Source: Accumulibacter sp. (lineage in GTDB: Bacteria; Pseudomonadota; Gammaproteobacteria; Burkholderiales; Rhodocyclaceae). From it: DNA of 64,000 nt. The notes beneath the pieces were generated by a model. That model ran no database searches, had not been told where the DNA came from, and saw nothing but the letters and a program-made list of their open reading frames with translations. Each line of letters opens with the position of its first letter. Position 1 is the stretch's first letter. A program made the translations under genes and the position numbers. Positions 35,505 to 44,612 of this stretch are shown piece by piece. Location of the stretch: assembly GCA_024235715.1 (NCBI GenBank), contig JACKLW010000008.1, forward strand, positions 186,001 through 250,000, in the 5' to 3' direction.

Positions 35505-36152
35505 ATGATCAAGCTTTATACCTACTATCGCAGTTCGGCCGCTTACCGGGTACGCATTGGCCTGCAGTTGAAGGGCCTTGCTTACGAGAGCATTCCGGTT
35601 CACCTGGCCCGAGACGGCGGAGAACAGCTGCATGACAGCTACCGTGCAATCAACCCGGGCGCTCTGGTGCCCTGCCTCGTCGATGGTGAGCTTACCCTCA
35701 GCCAGTCGCTGGCGATCCTCGAATACCTCGAGGAGAAATACCCCGAGACGCCGCTGCTGCCGGGCGACGCGGCTGGCAGGGCGCGCGTGCGGGCGCTGGC
35801 GCTGATCGTCGCCTGTGACATCCACCCGCTGAACAACCTGCGTGTTCTCAGATACCTCGGTAGCGAGCTGCGGCTTGCCGAAGCCGGGCAGACGGCTTGG
35901 TACCAGCACTGGGTGCGGGAAGGCCTGCAGGTCATCGAGACCCATCTGGCGCGCGACACACAGACAGGAGCCTTCTGTCATGGCGACACACCGGGCCTGG
36001 CCGACTGCTGCCTGATTCCACAGGTCTTCAATGCCCGGCGGTTCGACGTCGATCTGACCGGCTACCCGCTCATCGCAACGATTGCGGCGCGCGCGGCCGA
36101 ATTGCCGGCATTCGCCGCCGCTCACCCTTCCCGGCAGCCCGATGCCGAGTAG
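35505..36152 (+). CDS. maiA: Maleylacetoacetate isomerase (zeta-class GST)
   Basis: 215 residues, typical for the family. The zeta-class active-site motif is YTYYRSSAAYRVRIGLQLKG (Ser-Ser), followed by NPGALVPCLVDGELTLSQSL and AILEYLEEKYPETPLLPGD; CDIHPLNNLRVLRYL is a further diagnostic block. It isomerises maleylacetoacetate (or maleylpyruvate) to the fumaryl form with glutathione. The AGGGAG site precedes ATG 35505. It is the third gene of a VOC-FAH-maiA operon; no homogentisate or gentisate dioxygenase is in the window. Confidence 0.94.
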   Translation: MIKLYTYYRSSAAYRVRIGLQLKGLAYESIPVHLARDGGEQLHDSYRAINPGALVPCLVDGELTLSQSLAILEYLEEKYPETPLLPGDAAGRARVRALALIVACDIHPLNNLRVLRYLGSELRLAEAGQTAWYQHWVREGLQVIETHLARDTQTGAFCHGDTPGLADCCLIPQVFNARRFDVDLTGYPLIATIAARAAELPAFAAAHPSRQPDAE

Positions 36153-36348
36153 CCTGCTCCGCCGTGCGGGCGGACACAAGAGCAGAAACTACTTCAGTAT
36201 TCACCGGCATGGGATCGCCGCTCAGCAGAAAAACGACATTCCTTTTACCTTACAATGTACTTTAGATTGTACTTTTAACCGATTGAATAATAATCAGTAG
36301 TTTTCTGTTAGCGGAGACGGAAAGAACGAATGCGACAGCCATCCAGAA

Positions 36349-36377
36349 GAAATGGGGCGCCTGCGGCGCCCCATTTC
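36349..36377 (-). terminator. Hairpin terminator of ppk2
   Basis: A perfect 13-bp stem, GAAATGGGGCGCC and GGCGCCCCATTTC with loop TGC, 30 bases beyond the ppk2 stop on the minus strand. The following minus-strand sequence, TTCTGGATGG, has only a short T/C start. It may also stop the convergent maiA transcript. Confidence 0.6.
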
Positions 36378-36406
36378 CGTGCTGATGACTGGCGAGTCGG
36401 CTCAGG

Positions 36407-37675
36407 CTACAGGATCGGTGTGTGCTCGCCAGCCGGGTGGGCGGTCCCGCTTGGTTCGTAAACCACATGCGGTCGGCCAACGAGCAGCGGGTCGATCGGA
36501 CCGATGGCGTCGACATCCTTGCCGGTGTAGTTCAGCTTGTGCAGGACATAGCGCATGGCGTTCAGACGCGCACGCTTTTTGCAGTCGGACTTGATCACCG
36601 TCCACGGCGTTTCCGCGGTGTCGGTATGGAAGAACATGGCTTCCTTGGCCTTGGTATAGTCGTCCCACTTGTCAAGCGATGCCAGGTCGATCGGCGACAG
36701 CTTCCACTGCTTGAGCGGGTGCACCTGGCGCTCCTTGAAACGGCGGCGCTGTTCCTTGCGGCTGACCGAAAACCAGAACTTGATCAGATGGATGCCACTA
36801 CGCACCAGGGTACGCTCGACTTCCGGCGTCTGGCGCATGAACTCGGTGTACTCCTCCTCGCTGCAGAAGCCCATTACCCGCTCGACGCCGGCGCGGTTAT
36901 ACCACGAGCGGTCGCAGAAGACGATTTCGCCAGCGGTCGGCAGGTGGCGTACGTAGCGTTGGAAGTACCATTGGCCCCGTTCCTGTTCATTTGGCTTCTC
37001 GAGCGCCACGACGCGCCCGCCACGGGGGTTGAGGTGTTCGGTAAAGCGCTTGATCGCCCCACCCTTGCCGGCTGCGTCACGGCCTTCAAAAATGATCACC
37101 ACCCGCTGCCCGTTTTCCTTGATCCAGTTCTGCAGCTTGAGCAGTTCGACCTGCAAACGATATTTCTGCTTCTCGTAGGCTTTGCGCGACATCAGGTTGC
37201 GGTAGGGATAGGAACTGGTTTCGCGCCAGCTGGATGCCAGTTCGTCGTCCGGGCTGCTCGCTTCCTTTGCTTGCGGTTCCCTGTCACGTTCCAGCAAAGC
37301 CTTGCGCAGTGCAGCGGCGTCGTCGGGAGAGGAGCCGGTCATGATTGCTTCGAGCGTCTTCGCCAGCGAGGCGGTATCGTCAAGCTTGGCGTGCGCGATG
37401 ATATCGCGCAGGGCAACCTTCTTGTGCTCGACGGCCGAAATGGTCGCTTCGGCGACATCATGGGTTTCCATTCCGCTTGGCGAGCGGGCGGGTGCGACGT
37501 CGCCGGCCGACACCTTGCGTGGCTTCGCCGCCCGCGTCGATGCCGGAACAGCGCGTGCCCTTGTGGCCCGTGCTCCCGGCTTGACGACCGGGTTTTCCGC
37601 ACCTTCAGGCTGCTTTGTTCCCACCGCCGTGCTGCTTTCGGGACTCGGTGTGGGCGGCGGAATTTTTTTGTCCAT
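36407..37675 (-). CDS. ppk2: Polyphosphate kinase 2 (PPK2, class I-like)
   Basis: 422 residues from ATG at 37675 (GGAGAG upstream). PPK2 transfers phosphate between polyphosphate and nucleoside diphosphates, usually favouring NTP formation. The catalytic domain covers about residues 150-400: Walker A FEGRDAAGKGGAIKRFTEHL, Walker B FCDRSWYNRAGVERVMGF, and the lid FWFSVSRKEQRRRF. It is a single-domain enzyme, class I by these motifs. The first ~140 residues are an Ala/Pro/Lys-rich, probably disordered extension (typical PPK2 is about 300 residues). A divergent substrate-binding lipoprotein gene follows after 431 bases. In a polyphosphate-accumulating organism this gene would be central to ATP recovery; that ecological role is inferred. 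Confidence 0.93.
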   Translation of the reverse strand: MDKKIPPPTPSPESSTAVGTKQPEGAENPVVKPGARATRARAVPASTRAAKPRKVSAGDVAPARSPSGMETHDVAEATISAVEHKKVALRDIIAHAKLDDTASLAKTLEAIMTGSSPDDAAALRKALLERDREPQAKEASSPDDELASSWRETSSYPYRNLMSRKAYEKQKYRLQVELLKLQNWIKENGQRVVIIFEGRDAAGKGGAIKRFTEHLNPRGGRVVALEKPNEQERGQWYFQRYVRHLPTAGEIVFCDRSWYNRAGVERVMGFCSEEEYTEFMRQTPEVERTLVRSGIHLIKFWFSVSRKEQRRRFKERQVHPLKQWKLSPIDLASLDKWDDYTKAKEAMFFHTDTAETPWTVIKSDCKKRARLNAMRYVLHKLNYTGKDVDAIGPIDPLLVGRPHVVYEPSGTAHPAGEHTPIL

Positions 37676-38106
37676 CTGTCTCTCTCCAAATTGGTGTGTT
37701 CTGCTGCAAGCATTGACGCCAGACAAATGGCTGACGACCTGCGCCATGATAGCGCCAATATGTGTGATGTTTCAATCGCTTGGCTGGCATTCGTCGCGCG
37801 TTTTCGTGCTTTTCCGACTTTTTCGATGATTTCTTGCAAAAAGCAAGATCTTGGCCAGCGCTCCCAGTGGACCTGCCGCTGCGCGAGAGCCTGCCGTATC
37901 GTCGGACGATCGGCGGGCGCTGCCGAGCAGCAACACGGGAGCGGCTATCCCGGCCTGCGGCACGGACGCACGGCATTGACCGCTGTGCGGCGTTGATGCA
38001 TGTTCGCTCGCGTGATCGTGTCGGCGCTGTGCTATTTGACCCGTACAATGGCGCGCTGGGCCTTTTGCGATTTCCGGAGGGCGATAGAGTGCGAAGGGAG
38101 GCGCGC
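37676..38106. other. Intergenic region, 431 bases
   Basis: Divergent gap between ppk2 and the solute-binding lipoprotein gene. In-frame extensions of both flanking genes run into it but are not conserved-looking. It should contain both promoters; I see no pair of -35/-10 elements or repeat that I would defend. Confidence 0.45.
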
Positions 38107-39249
38107 ATGCTTCGGTCCGCGACAATACTTGAACTGCGCTCACCCGCAGTTCGCCTGGCCGTTGCCGCGATTCTGGCTGCCATGCTGCTCGGCATGCTGG
38201 CCTGTGCGCCACCTGAGCCGCTGCGTATCGGCTTCCTTGGCGGTCTCTCCGGGCGCGTCGCCGACCTGGGTATCGGCGGCCGCAACGGCGCGACTCTCGC
38301 GGTCGAGCTGCGTAATCAGACGGGTGGAATTAACGGTCGTCCGATTGAACTGATCGTGGAAGACGACCAGCAGGATGCCGAAGTCGCCAGGCAGGCCGTC
38401 GCCCGCCTGCTGGCCCGCAAGGTCGAGGTGGTCATTGGTCCGATGACCAGCTCGATGGCCGTGGCCGTCCTGCCACTGCTCAACGACGCCGCGATTCCGC
38501 TGATTGCGCCAACCGTCACCACCAATGCGCTGACCGGCCTGGACGACCAGTTCTTCCGCGTTGTGGCACCTACCGCTGCGCACGTCGCCAAGTCCGTCGA
38601 ATACCATTTCCGGCAGAACGGTCTGCGTCGTGTGGTGCTCGTCTGCGATCTGCGCAACAAGGCCTATAGTGACAGCTGGGCAAATGACTTCCGCAAGTCC
38701 TTCGAGCGCATGGGCGGGCAGGTGGTTGACCAGTTCGGCTTTGACTCCGGCGAGGCCTTGTCGACGCTGGCCAGCAGCATTCTAGCCAGCATGCCCGACG
38801 GAGTGTTGATCATCGCCAATTCGGTCGATACGGCCCTGTTGGTGCAGCAGATCCGCATGCGCGATGGCGCCGTGCGCATCGGCACTGCCGAATGGGCAGC
38901 CACCGAACGCCTGACCGAACTGGGTGGCAGGGCCGTTGAAGGGCTGGTCGTCGCCCAGTATGTCGACCGGGAAAGCGCCGCGCCTGCCTATCTGGCTTTT
39001 CTCAAGGCCTACCGCCAACGCTTCTCCCATGAACCTGGCTTCCCGGGCCTGACCGCTTTCGACGCCACCAACGTCGCACTCGACGCTCTCGCCGCCAGGG
39101 CGAGCGGCCAGACACTGAAACAGGCACTGCTTGCCCATGGCGAGTTTGCCGGCGCGCAGTCGCCGATCCGCTTCGATGCCAACGGCGACGCGCCGCGTGG
39201 AACCTTTCTGTCGGTAGTCCGCAATGGCCAGTTCGAGCCGCTGCACTAG
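38107..39249 (+). CDS. ABC-type branched-chain amino acid/amide binding lipoprotein
   Basis: 380 residues from ATG at 38107, with GGGAGG 6 bases upstream. A signal peptide ends at a lipobox (LLGMLAC, Cys about residue 36), so it is a lipoprotein on the outer face of a membrane. The mature part is a type I periplasmic binding domain of the LivK/amide class: RIGFLGGLSGRVADLGIGGR, RPIELIVEDDQQDAEVARQA, VEVVIGPMTSSMAVAVLPLL and GLTAFDATNVALDALA. No permease or ATPase genes accompany it. The next gene, 53 bases downstream, encodes a Cache-domain GGDEF/EAL protein, so this orphan binding protein may present a ligand to that receptor instead of a transporter. Confidence 0.88.
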   Translation: MLRSATILELRSPAVRLAVAAILAAMLLGMLACAPPEPLRIGFLGGLSGRVADLGIGGRNGATLAVELRNQTGGINGRPIELIVEDDQQDAEVARQAVARLLARKVEVVIGPMTSSMAVAVLPLLNDAAIPLIAPTVTTNALTGLDDQFFRVVAPTAAHVAKSVEYHFRQNGLRRVVLVCDLRNKAYSDSWANDFRKSFERMGGQVVDQFGFDSGEALSTLASSILASMPDGVLIIANSVDTALLVQQIRMRDGAVRIGTAEWAATERLTELGGRAVEGLVVAQYVDRESAAPAYLAFLKAYRQRFSHEPGFPGLTAFDATNVALDALAARASGQTLKQALLAHGEFAGAQSPIRFDANGDAPRGTFLSVVRNGQFEPLH

Positions 39250-39302
39250 GCCAGGCCAGGCCACGCCCTGGCGGGCCGGTCGCGCCGGCTAGCCTTCGCA
39301 AA

Positions 39303-42300
39303 ATGGCACGCTCCCTTCGCTTCTGGCTTGCGCTGGGATTGTCCGCGGTGGTCGCAGGGACCTCGGTGGTGGTCGTTGCGGTCCTCCTCGGGGTACTGCT
39401 GCCGCTGCTCAACGAGCAGGTAGAAAGCAGCAACAAGACGCTCGCCGTCACCTTGTCGGAGCAGGTTGACGACTTCCTGCGGGGCTCGGCCAGGGAGCTC
39501 GAACGCGTCGCCGCCGAACTTGAAGCCACGCCCGAGGCAGCTGTCCCCGGGCGCACGCGCACGATCATCGATACCCAGGTCAACGCGCACGCGCCGCTCG
39601 AAGCGCTCTACGTTCTCGATGCCAAAGGCATGGTGTCGGACGTCGGCCTGCCGCTGGAGAGACGCGAGACCCGTGGCGAGCTGTTGGGGCTGGACTTTTC
39701 GGCACGCAGCTTCCTGCGCGCCGCACGCTCGAGCAAGGCCGTCCTGTGGTCGGACACCTATCTCTCACAGCGCGGCAAGATCGTCGTTGCCATCACCGTG
39801 TCGCTGGGTAGCCACACGGCCGGCTCCGCCCTGACCCCTGCAACGCTGGTCGGCGAGGTCGATCTCGCGGAATTGTCCGGGCATATCGCGGAACTCGGGC
39901 GGACGGCGACGGTGCTGCCGATCATCATTGACCGCCTGGGTCAGATCGTCGCGCATCCGGACGCCGGTCACGCGGCTCGTCAGGAAAGTCTCGCCCACCT
40001 GCCGCTCGTGCGCGACGGACTTGCCGGTAGCTACGAGACCGGCATGTTCATGCTCAACGGCCGCAAACACATCGGGACGGTGGCACCGATCGGCAGCTCC
40101 GGCTGGCTGACGCTGGTCGCCCAGCCGACCGACATCGCTTTCGCCGCCATGCGCTCGACCTTGTGGGCAATTGCCGGAGGTCTCGCGGCAGCGCTCGCCC
40201 TGGCGGTGCTCAGCGCCTACGTCTATGGCCGGCAGCTGGTGCGGCGGATCGCCGACTTCGGACGCCATGTCCAGGCGATAGCCGACGGGGATTACGCCGC
40301 GCCGCTGCCCTCCTCACGCGCCGCCGAACTGGCGAATCTGGCGCAGAGCATGCACCGCATGGCCAATGCCATTCTTGAGCGCGAGGCCGCGCTGGCCGCC
40401 TCCGAGGCACACTATCACGCCCTCTTCAGCGACGCACCGCTCGCCTACCAGTCGGTGGACGTCGCCAGTCGCCGCCTGGTTGAAGTCAACGACGCCTGGC
40501 TGAGCCTGCTCGGTTACCGCCGAGATGAGGTCGTTGGCCACCCGCTCAGCGAGTTCGTCGAAGCAGGCTCCTTGCCCGTACTGGAAAAGAGTTTTCCGAG
40601 CTTCGTCGATGCGGGGCGAATCAACGAGCTGACCTTCGACCTCCGGCACAAGGATGGTAGAACCATCAACGTCATGGTCAATGGGCGCATCCATCGAACC
40701 ACTCAGGGTGAGGCGCGCACCCATTGCATCCTGACCGACATGACCGAGCGCCAGCGTATCGACGAAGCCCGGCGGAAGTCGGCGGCGCTGCTGCGACAAC
40801 AGGCCGAGCGCGCCCTGGCAATGCTTGAACTGCCAAAAATTGCCGAGCACATGGACGAAAGCGCCTTCATCCAGCACGGGCTGGCAATCGTCGAGCAACT
40901 GACAGGCAGCAGAATTTCCTTCCTGTATTTCGTGCTTCCCGATCAGACAACGGCCGAGTCGGTCAGTTGGTCGCATCAGCGCCACCACGGTACCGCGACA
41001 GCGGCCGCCGACACGCTCTGTACGCTCGATCTGGCCAGCCTCTGGGCCGAGGCCTTGCGGCAGCGCTCGCCGCTGTTCTACGAGAGAAGCCAGGCGGGGC
41101 ACGACAGCGCGCATCCGGCGGCAATCGCCGGCTTTGAGCGGCTGATCAGCGTACCGGTCGTTGAGGGAGGTCTGGGGCGCGTGCTGCTCGGCGTCGGCAA
41201 CAAGGCCGAGCCCTACAGCGGGAGCGATATCGAGACCACGCGCCTGATCGGCCAGGACATCTGGCGAATCGTCAACCAGCGGCGCACCGATGAGGCGCAG
41301 CGCCTGGCTGCGACGGTTTTTTCGGCGAGCACATCGGCGATCTGCATCACCGATGCCGACGAGCGCATCGTTTCGGCGAACCCGGCGCTGACCCTCATCA
41401 CCGGCTACGCGCGGCACGAGGTCGTCGGCCAGACCCCCAGACTGTTTTCCGCCGGGCGCCAGAACGACAGCACTGGGCGCGAGATGTGGGCGCGCGTCGC
41501 CGAGCATGGCCTGTGGCATGGCGAGGTGTGGAATCGCCGCAAGAACGGCGAAGTGTATCCGGCGTGGCTGACGATCACCGCGGTGAGGAGCACCGACGGC
41601 ACGGTGACGCACTATACCGGCAGCTTCGATGACATCAGCGAGCGCAAGCGCTCCGAAGAGCATATCCATTTCCTTGCTCACCACGATGCCCTGACCAGAT
41701 TGCCGAACCGCACCCTGCTCGAGGACCGCATCAGCCAGGCAATCGCCAAATCCAGACGCGACGGCAAGCACACGGCAGTGCTCTTTCTCGATCTCGACCG
41801 CTTCAAACTGATCAACGACACTCTCGGTCACGATACCGGAGACCAGTTGCTGGCACGGGTTGCCGAGCGCCTCATGGACCTGCTGCGCGAGACAGAGACG
41901 GTCGCGCGGCTCGGCGGCGACGAGTTCATCATCGTCATTCCGGCGCTGGCCGACATCGAACGTGCGGCGCGCGTCGCGCAAAAAGTGCTCGAATCGGTTT
42001 CGGCGCCGCAACTGATCGACGAACGTCTGCTGCACGTCACGCCGAGCATCGGCATCAGCGTATTCCCCGACGATGGCGAAGACGTGCCAACGCTGCTGCG
42101 CAACGCCGACACGGCGATGTATCACGCCAAGGAGCGCGGTCGCAACAACTTCCAGTTCTTCACCGCGGACATGAACCAGGCGGTGCAGGAGAGGGTCGCG
42201 ATCGAGAACGACCTGCGCACCGCCATCGAGCGCGACGAGTTCGAGCTCTTCTACCAGCCGCAGGTCGACTGCCGCAATGGCCAGGCCACCGGCATGGAAG

Positions 42301-42968
42301 CGCTGATCCGCTGGCGCCATCCGCAACTTGGTCTGGTATCCCCCGACCGCTTCATCCCAATCGCCGAGGAAACCGGCCTCATCGTGCCCATTGGCGCGTG
42401 GGTGTTGCGCGAGGCCTGTCGCCAGACGAAGCGCTGGCACGACGCCGGCCACACTGGCCTGCGCGTCAGCGTCAATCTCTCGGCGCGCCAGTTGCAGCAG
42501 AGCGACCTCTGCGAGCAGATCGCCGCCGTTCTCGCCGAAGCCGGTCTGCTGCCCTTGACCCTGGAACTCGAACTGACCGAGAGCTTGCTGATGAACGACC
42601 CGATGAGTGCCATCAAGCTGCTGCATGCGCTCGCTGCCCTCGGCATCCGTATCGCCATCGACGACTTCGGCACGGGCTACTCGAGCCTCGCCTATCTCAA
42701 GCGCTTCCCGGTGTCGCGATTGAAGATCGACCGTTCCTTCGTGCGCGACCTGTCGACCGATGCCAACGACGCGGCCATCGTACACGCCGTCGTCGCCATG
42801 GCCGAAAGCCTGAAGATGGAAGTCCTTGCCGAAGGGGTCGAAACCGTCGAGCAGTTGCGTTTCCTTGCCGCGCACGGCTGCTTCGCGGCGCAGGGCTTCC
42901 TGTTCAGCCGGCCAAGGCCCGCGGCAGAATTCGACAGCTTCCGTTTTTTCATGCCCGCTGGCGGCTAG
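39303..42968 (+). CDS. Cache-HAMP-PAS-GAF-PAS-GGDEF-EAL membrane protein (cyclic-di-GMP turnover)
   Basis: 1221 residues. Order: membrane segment (about 7-35), periplasmic double-Cache region (about 40-275), membrane segment (about 280-305), HAMP (about 305-360), PAS (about 365-485), GAF (about 505-665), PAS (about 670-785), GGDEF (about 790-955) and EAL (about 975-1215). The diguanylate cyclase site is intact, Gly871-Gly-Asp-Glu-Phe875. The phosphodiesterase motif is Glu999-Ala-Leu, with DDFGTGYSSLAYLKRFPVSR further on, so both activities are possible. The usual inhibitory RxxD before GGDEF is replaced by Arg-Glu-Thr-Glu. It lies 53 bases after a solute-binding lipoprotein gene, probably in one operon, and probably responds to an extracellular ligand. 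Confidence 0.93.
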   Translation: MARSLRFWLALGLSAVVAGTSVVVVAVLLGVLLPLLNEQVESSNKTLAVTLSEQVDDFLRGSARELERVAAELEATPEAAVPGRTRTIIDTQVNAHAPLEALYVLDAKGMVSDVGLPLERRETRGELLGLDFSARSFLRAARSSKAVLWSDTYLSQRGKIVVAITVSLGSHTAGSALTPATLVGEVDLAELSGHIAELGRTATVLPIIIDRLGQIVAHPDAGHAARQESLAHLPLVRDGLAGSYETGMFMLNGRKHIGTVAPIGSSGWLTLVAQPTDIAFAAMRSTLWAIAGGLAAALALAVLSAYVYGRQLVRRIADFGRHVQAIADGDYAAPLPSSRAAELANLAQSMHRMANAILEREAALAASEAHYHALFSDAPLAYQSVDVASRRLVEVNDAWLSLLGYRRDEVVGHPLSEFVEAGSLPVLEKSFPSFVDAGRINELTFDLRHKDGRTINVMVNGRIHRTTQGEARTHCILTDMTERQRIDEARRKSAALLRQQAERALAMLELPKIAEHMDESAFIQHGLAIVEQLTGSRISFLYFVLPDQTTAESVSWSHQRHHGTATAAADTLCTLDLASLWAEALRQRSPLFYERSQAGHDSAHPAAIAGFERLISVPVVEGGLGRVLLGVGNKAEPYSGSDIETTRLIGQDIWRIVNQRRTDEAQRLAATVFSASTSAICITDADERIVSANPALTLITGYARHEVVGQTPRLFSAGRQNDSTGREMWARVAEHGLWHGEVWNRRKNGEVYPAWLTITAVRSTDGTVTHYTGSFDDISERKRSEEHIHFLAHHDALTRLPNRTLLEDRISQAIAKSRRDGKHTAVLFLDLDRFKLINDTLGHDTGDQLLARVAERLMDLLRETETVARLGGDEFIIVIPALADIERAARVAQKVLESVSAPQLIDERLLHVTPSIGISVFPDDGEDVPTLLRNADTAMYHAKERGRNNFQFFTADMNQAVQERVAIENDLRTAIERDEFELFYQPQVDCRNGQATGMEALIRWRHPQLGLVSPDRFIPIAEETGLIVPIGAWVLREACRQTKRWHDAGHTGLRVSVNLSARQLQQSDLCEQIAAVLAEAGLLPLTLELELTESLLMNDPMSAIKLLHALAALGIRIAIDDFGTGYSSLAYLKRFPVSRLKIDRSFVRDLSTDANDAAIVHAVVAMAESLKMEVLAEGVETVEQLRFLAAHGCFAAQGFLFSRPRPAAEFDSFRFFMPAGG

Positions 42969-43010
42969 GGCCGCCGATGCCGATGCCATCCCACCGTTCG
43001 GAGAACTCGC

Positions 43011-44543
43011 ATGCCGCGCAATCTCGTCGTCTGCAGTGATGGAACCTGGTGCAGCCCGGAGCAGGAGATGGGTGCCCTTCCCTGCCCGACAAATGTCGTC
43101 AAGCTGTACAACCTTTGCCTGCGCGACGATCGCCAACTCGCCTACTATCATCCCGGTGTCGGCGCCGAGGGCAACCTAGTCGAACGCCTGCTCGGCGGCG
43201 GTATCGGCCTTGGTCTTCGCCGCAACATCCGCGGTGCCTACCGCTGGCTGTGCAACCACTACCGCAGGGGCGACCGAATCTATCTCTTCGGTTTCAGTCG
43301 CGGCGCTTACACGGTGCGCAGCCTGGCTGGATTCATCGCCTGTTGTGGTCTGCTCGACCTTGCTCACGCCAGCGACCGGCAGGCCTGGCACGCAGTCGAC
43401 AAGGCCTATGACCGGGGTTACCGCAAGGGTCAGGCAGCGGCGGAATGGGCTGCCGGCGAGACTTTCCTTCGTGGAGACCTGGCCGACGGCGGGCCGGCGA
43501 TCCACCTGATCGGCGTCTGGGATACGGTCGGCGCACTCGGCGTCCCCGACGACCTGCTGGTGCTCGACCAACTGCTTGACGACCCGCGCGATTACCGCTT
43601 CCACGATACCGAGCTCAGCGCGACGGTACGCCACGCTCGCCACGCGCTGGCCATGGACGAACGACGGGCAAGTTTCGCACCGACCCTGTGGACCGGTGGC
43701 AAGCGCCCCGTCGAAGGCAGCCTCAAGCAGATCTGGTTCGCCGGTACGCATGGCGACGTCGGCGGTGGGTATGCCGAGTGCGGCCTCTCCGACGAGGCCC
43801 TGCAATGGATGATCAACGAAGCGGTGGCCCTTGGTCTGCGGGTCAATCCGGCGCTTGCCGGTCAGCTGGCTCCGGACCCGCGCGGCCTCCTGCACGACTC
43901 GGCGACCGGTGTCTGGAAGCATTTGCGAACGCTGCCGCGAGCCACGCCACTGGTCGCCGCAAAGAGCGTCGGCAGCGACCTGGCCGAACAGGTCTGGGAT
44001 CGCCACCAGGTGCCACCGCTGGCACAGGCACCGTACTGGCTGACCCGCGTCCTGGGTGCTGACGAATCGGCCAGTGCGGCGATATTCGCCCGCCAGCACT
44101 GGAACGCCAGCGGACTCTACCTTGAAGCGGGCGTGAATTACGGCTTTGTCGCCAGTGGTGAATGGCTGGACAGCAATATCCCCTGCGGCCCCGGAGGTGC
44201 GTACGACGACCAGTTCAACATCGGCGAGGTCGCACACCTTCTGGGCACAGCCATCGGCGAGGCGGAAGAAATCTACAAGCGCTTGACTGGCAAGCATGAC
44301 GCCGACTGGTGGGGATCACGCCGCTGCGAAGACGCGCCGTGGTTTGCGCTGATCGGCATGATCGCCAACCAGCCGAACATGGACGGCAGTGGCACCGCGA
44401 TCGAGGGTGAAACCTTCGTCATCGGCGAGCAATGCGCGTTCACGCCGATGCGCTCGGGCTATCTCTACTGCTACGCCAACGATGCCTGGAAGTTCTACGG
44501 CAACAACCGTGGTCAGGTAACGCTCACTGTCAGTCGCAGGTGA
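43011..44543 (+). CDS. DUF2235 alpha/beta hydrolase-like protein
   Basis: 510 residues, with the DUF2235 domain over the first ~330: NLVVCSDGTWCSPEQEMG, TNVVKLYNLCLRD, GLGLRRNIRGAYRWLCNHYR, and the nucleophile elbow YLFGFSRGAYTVRSLAGFI, where the Ser in GFSRGA is the likely catalytic residue. GTHGDVGGGYAECGLSDEAL is another conserved block. Some DUF2235 proteins are type VI secretion phospholipase effectors, but there is no VgrG, immunity or secretion gene here. The C-terminal ~170 residues have no recognisable domain; FYGNNRGQVTLTVSR at the end resembles a small beta-rich module. Confidence 0.88.
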   Translation: MPRNLVVCSDGTWCSPEQEMGALPCPTNVVKLYNLCLRDDRQLAYYHPGVGAEGNLVERLLGGGIGLGLRRNIRGAYRWLCNHYRRGDRIYLFGFSRGAYTVRSLAGFIACCGLLDLAHASDRQAWHAVDKAYDRGYRKGQAAAEWAAGETFLRGDLADGGPAIHLIGVWDTVGALGVPDDLLVLDQLLDDPRDYRFHDTELSATVRHARHALAMDERRASFAPTLWTGGKRPVEGSLKQIWFAGTHGDVGGGYAECGLSDEALQWMINEAVALGLRVNPALAGQLAPDPRGLLHDSATGVWKHLRTLPRATPLVAAKSVGSDLAEQVWDRHQVPPLAQAPYWLTRVLGADESASAAIFARQHWNASGLYLEAGVNYGFVASGEWLDSNIPCGPGGAYDDQFNIGEVAHLLGTAIGEAEEIYKRLTGKHDADWWGSRRCEDAPWFALIGMIANQPNMDGSGTAIEGETFVIGEQCAFTPMRSGYLYCYANDAWKFYGNNRGQVTLTVSRR

Positions 44544-44612
44544 TCGGCAAAGGGCAGTGCGCGCAACGACGCCTGTAGAGACGGGAGAGCACGCACGGCG
44601 GCCTGCCCTCCC

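Noticed and set aside
36200-36320. A/T-rich stretch after maiA as a possible attachment site or mobile-element end
   Set aside because: No terminal repeats, integrase or target duplication are visible; it looks like an ordinary intergenic segment with a lower GC content.
40314-43151. 945-codon open frame on the minus strand
   Set aside because: Antisense of the GGDEF/EAL gene in high-GC DNA; no family motifs, while the plus strand shows a complete, well-conserved multidomain protein.
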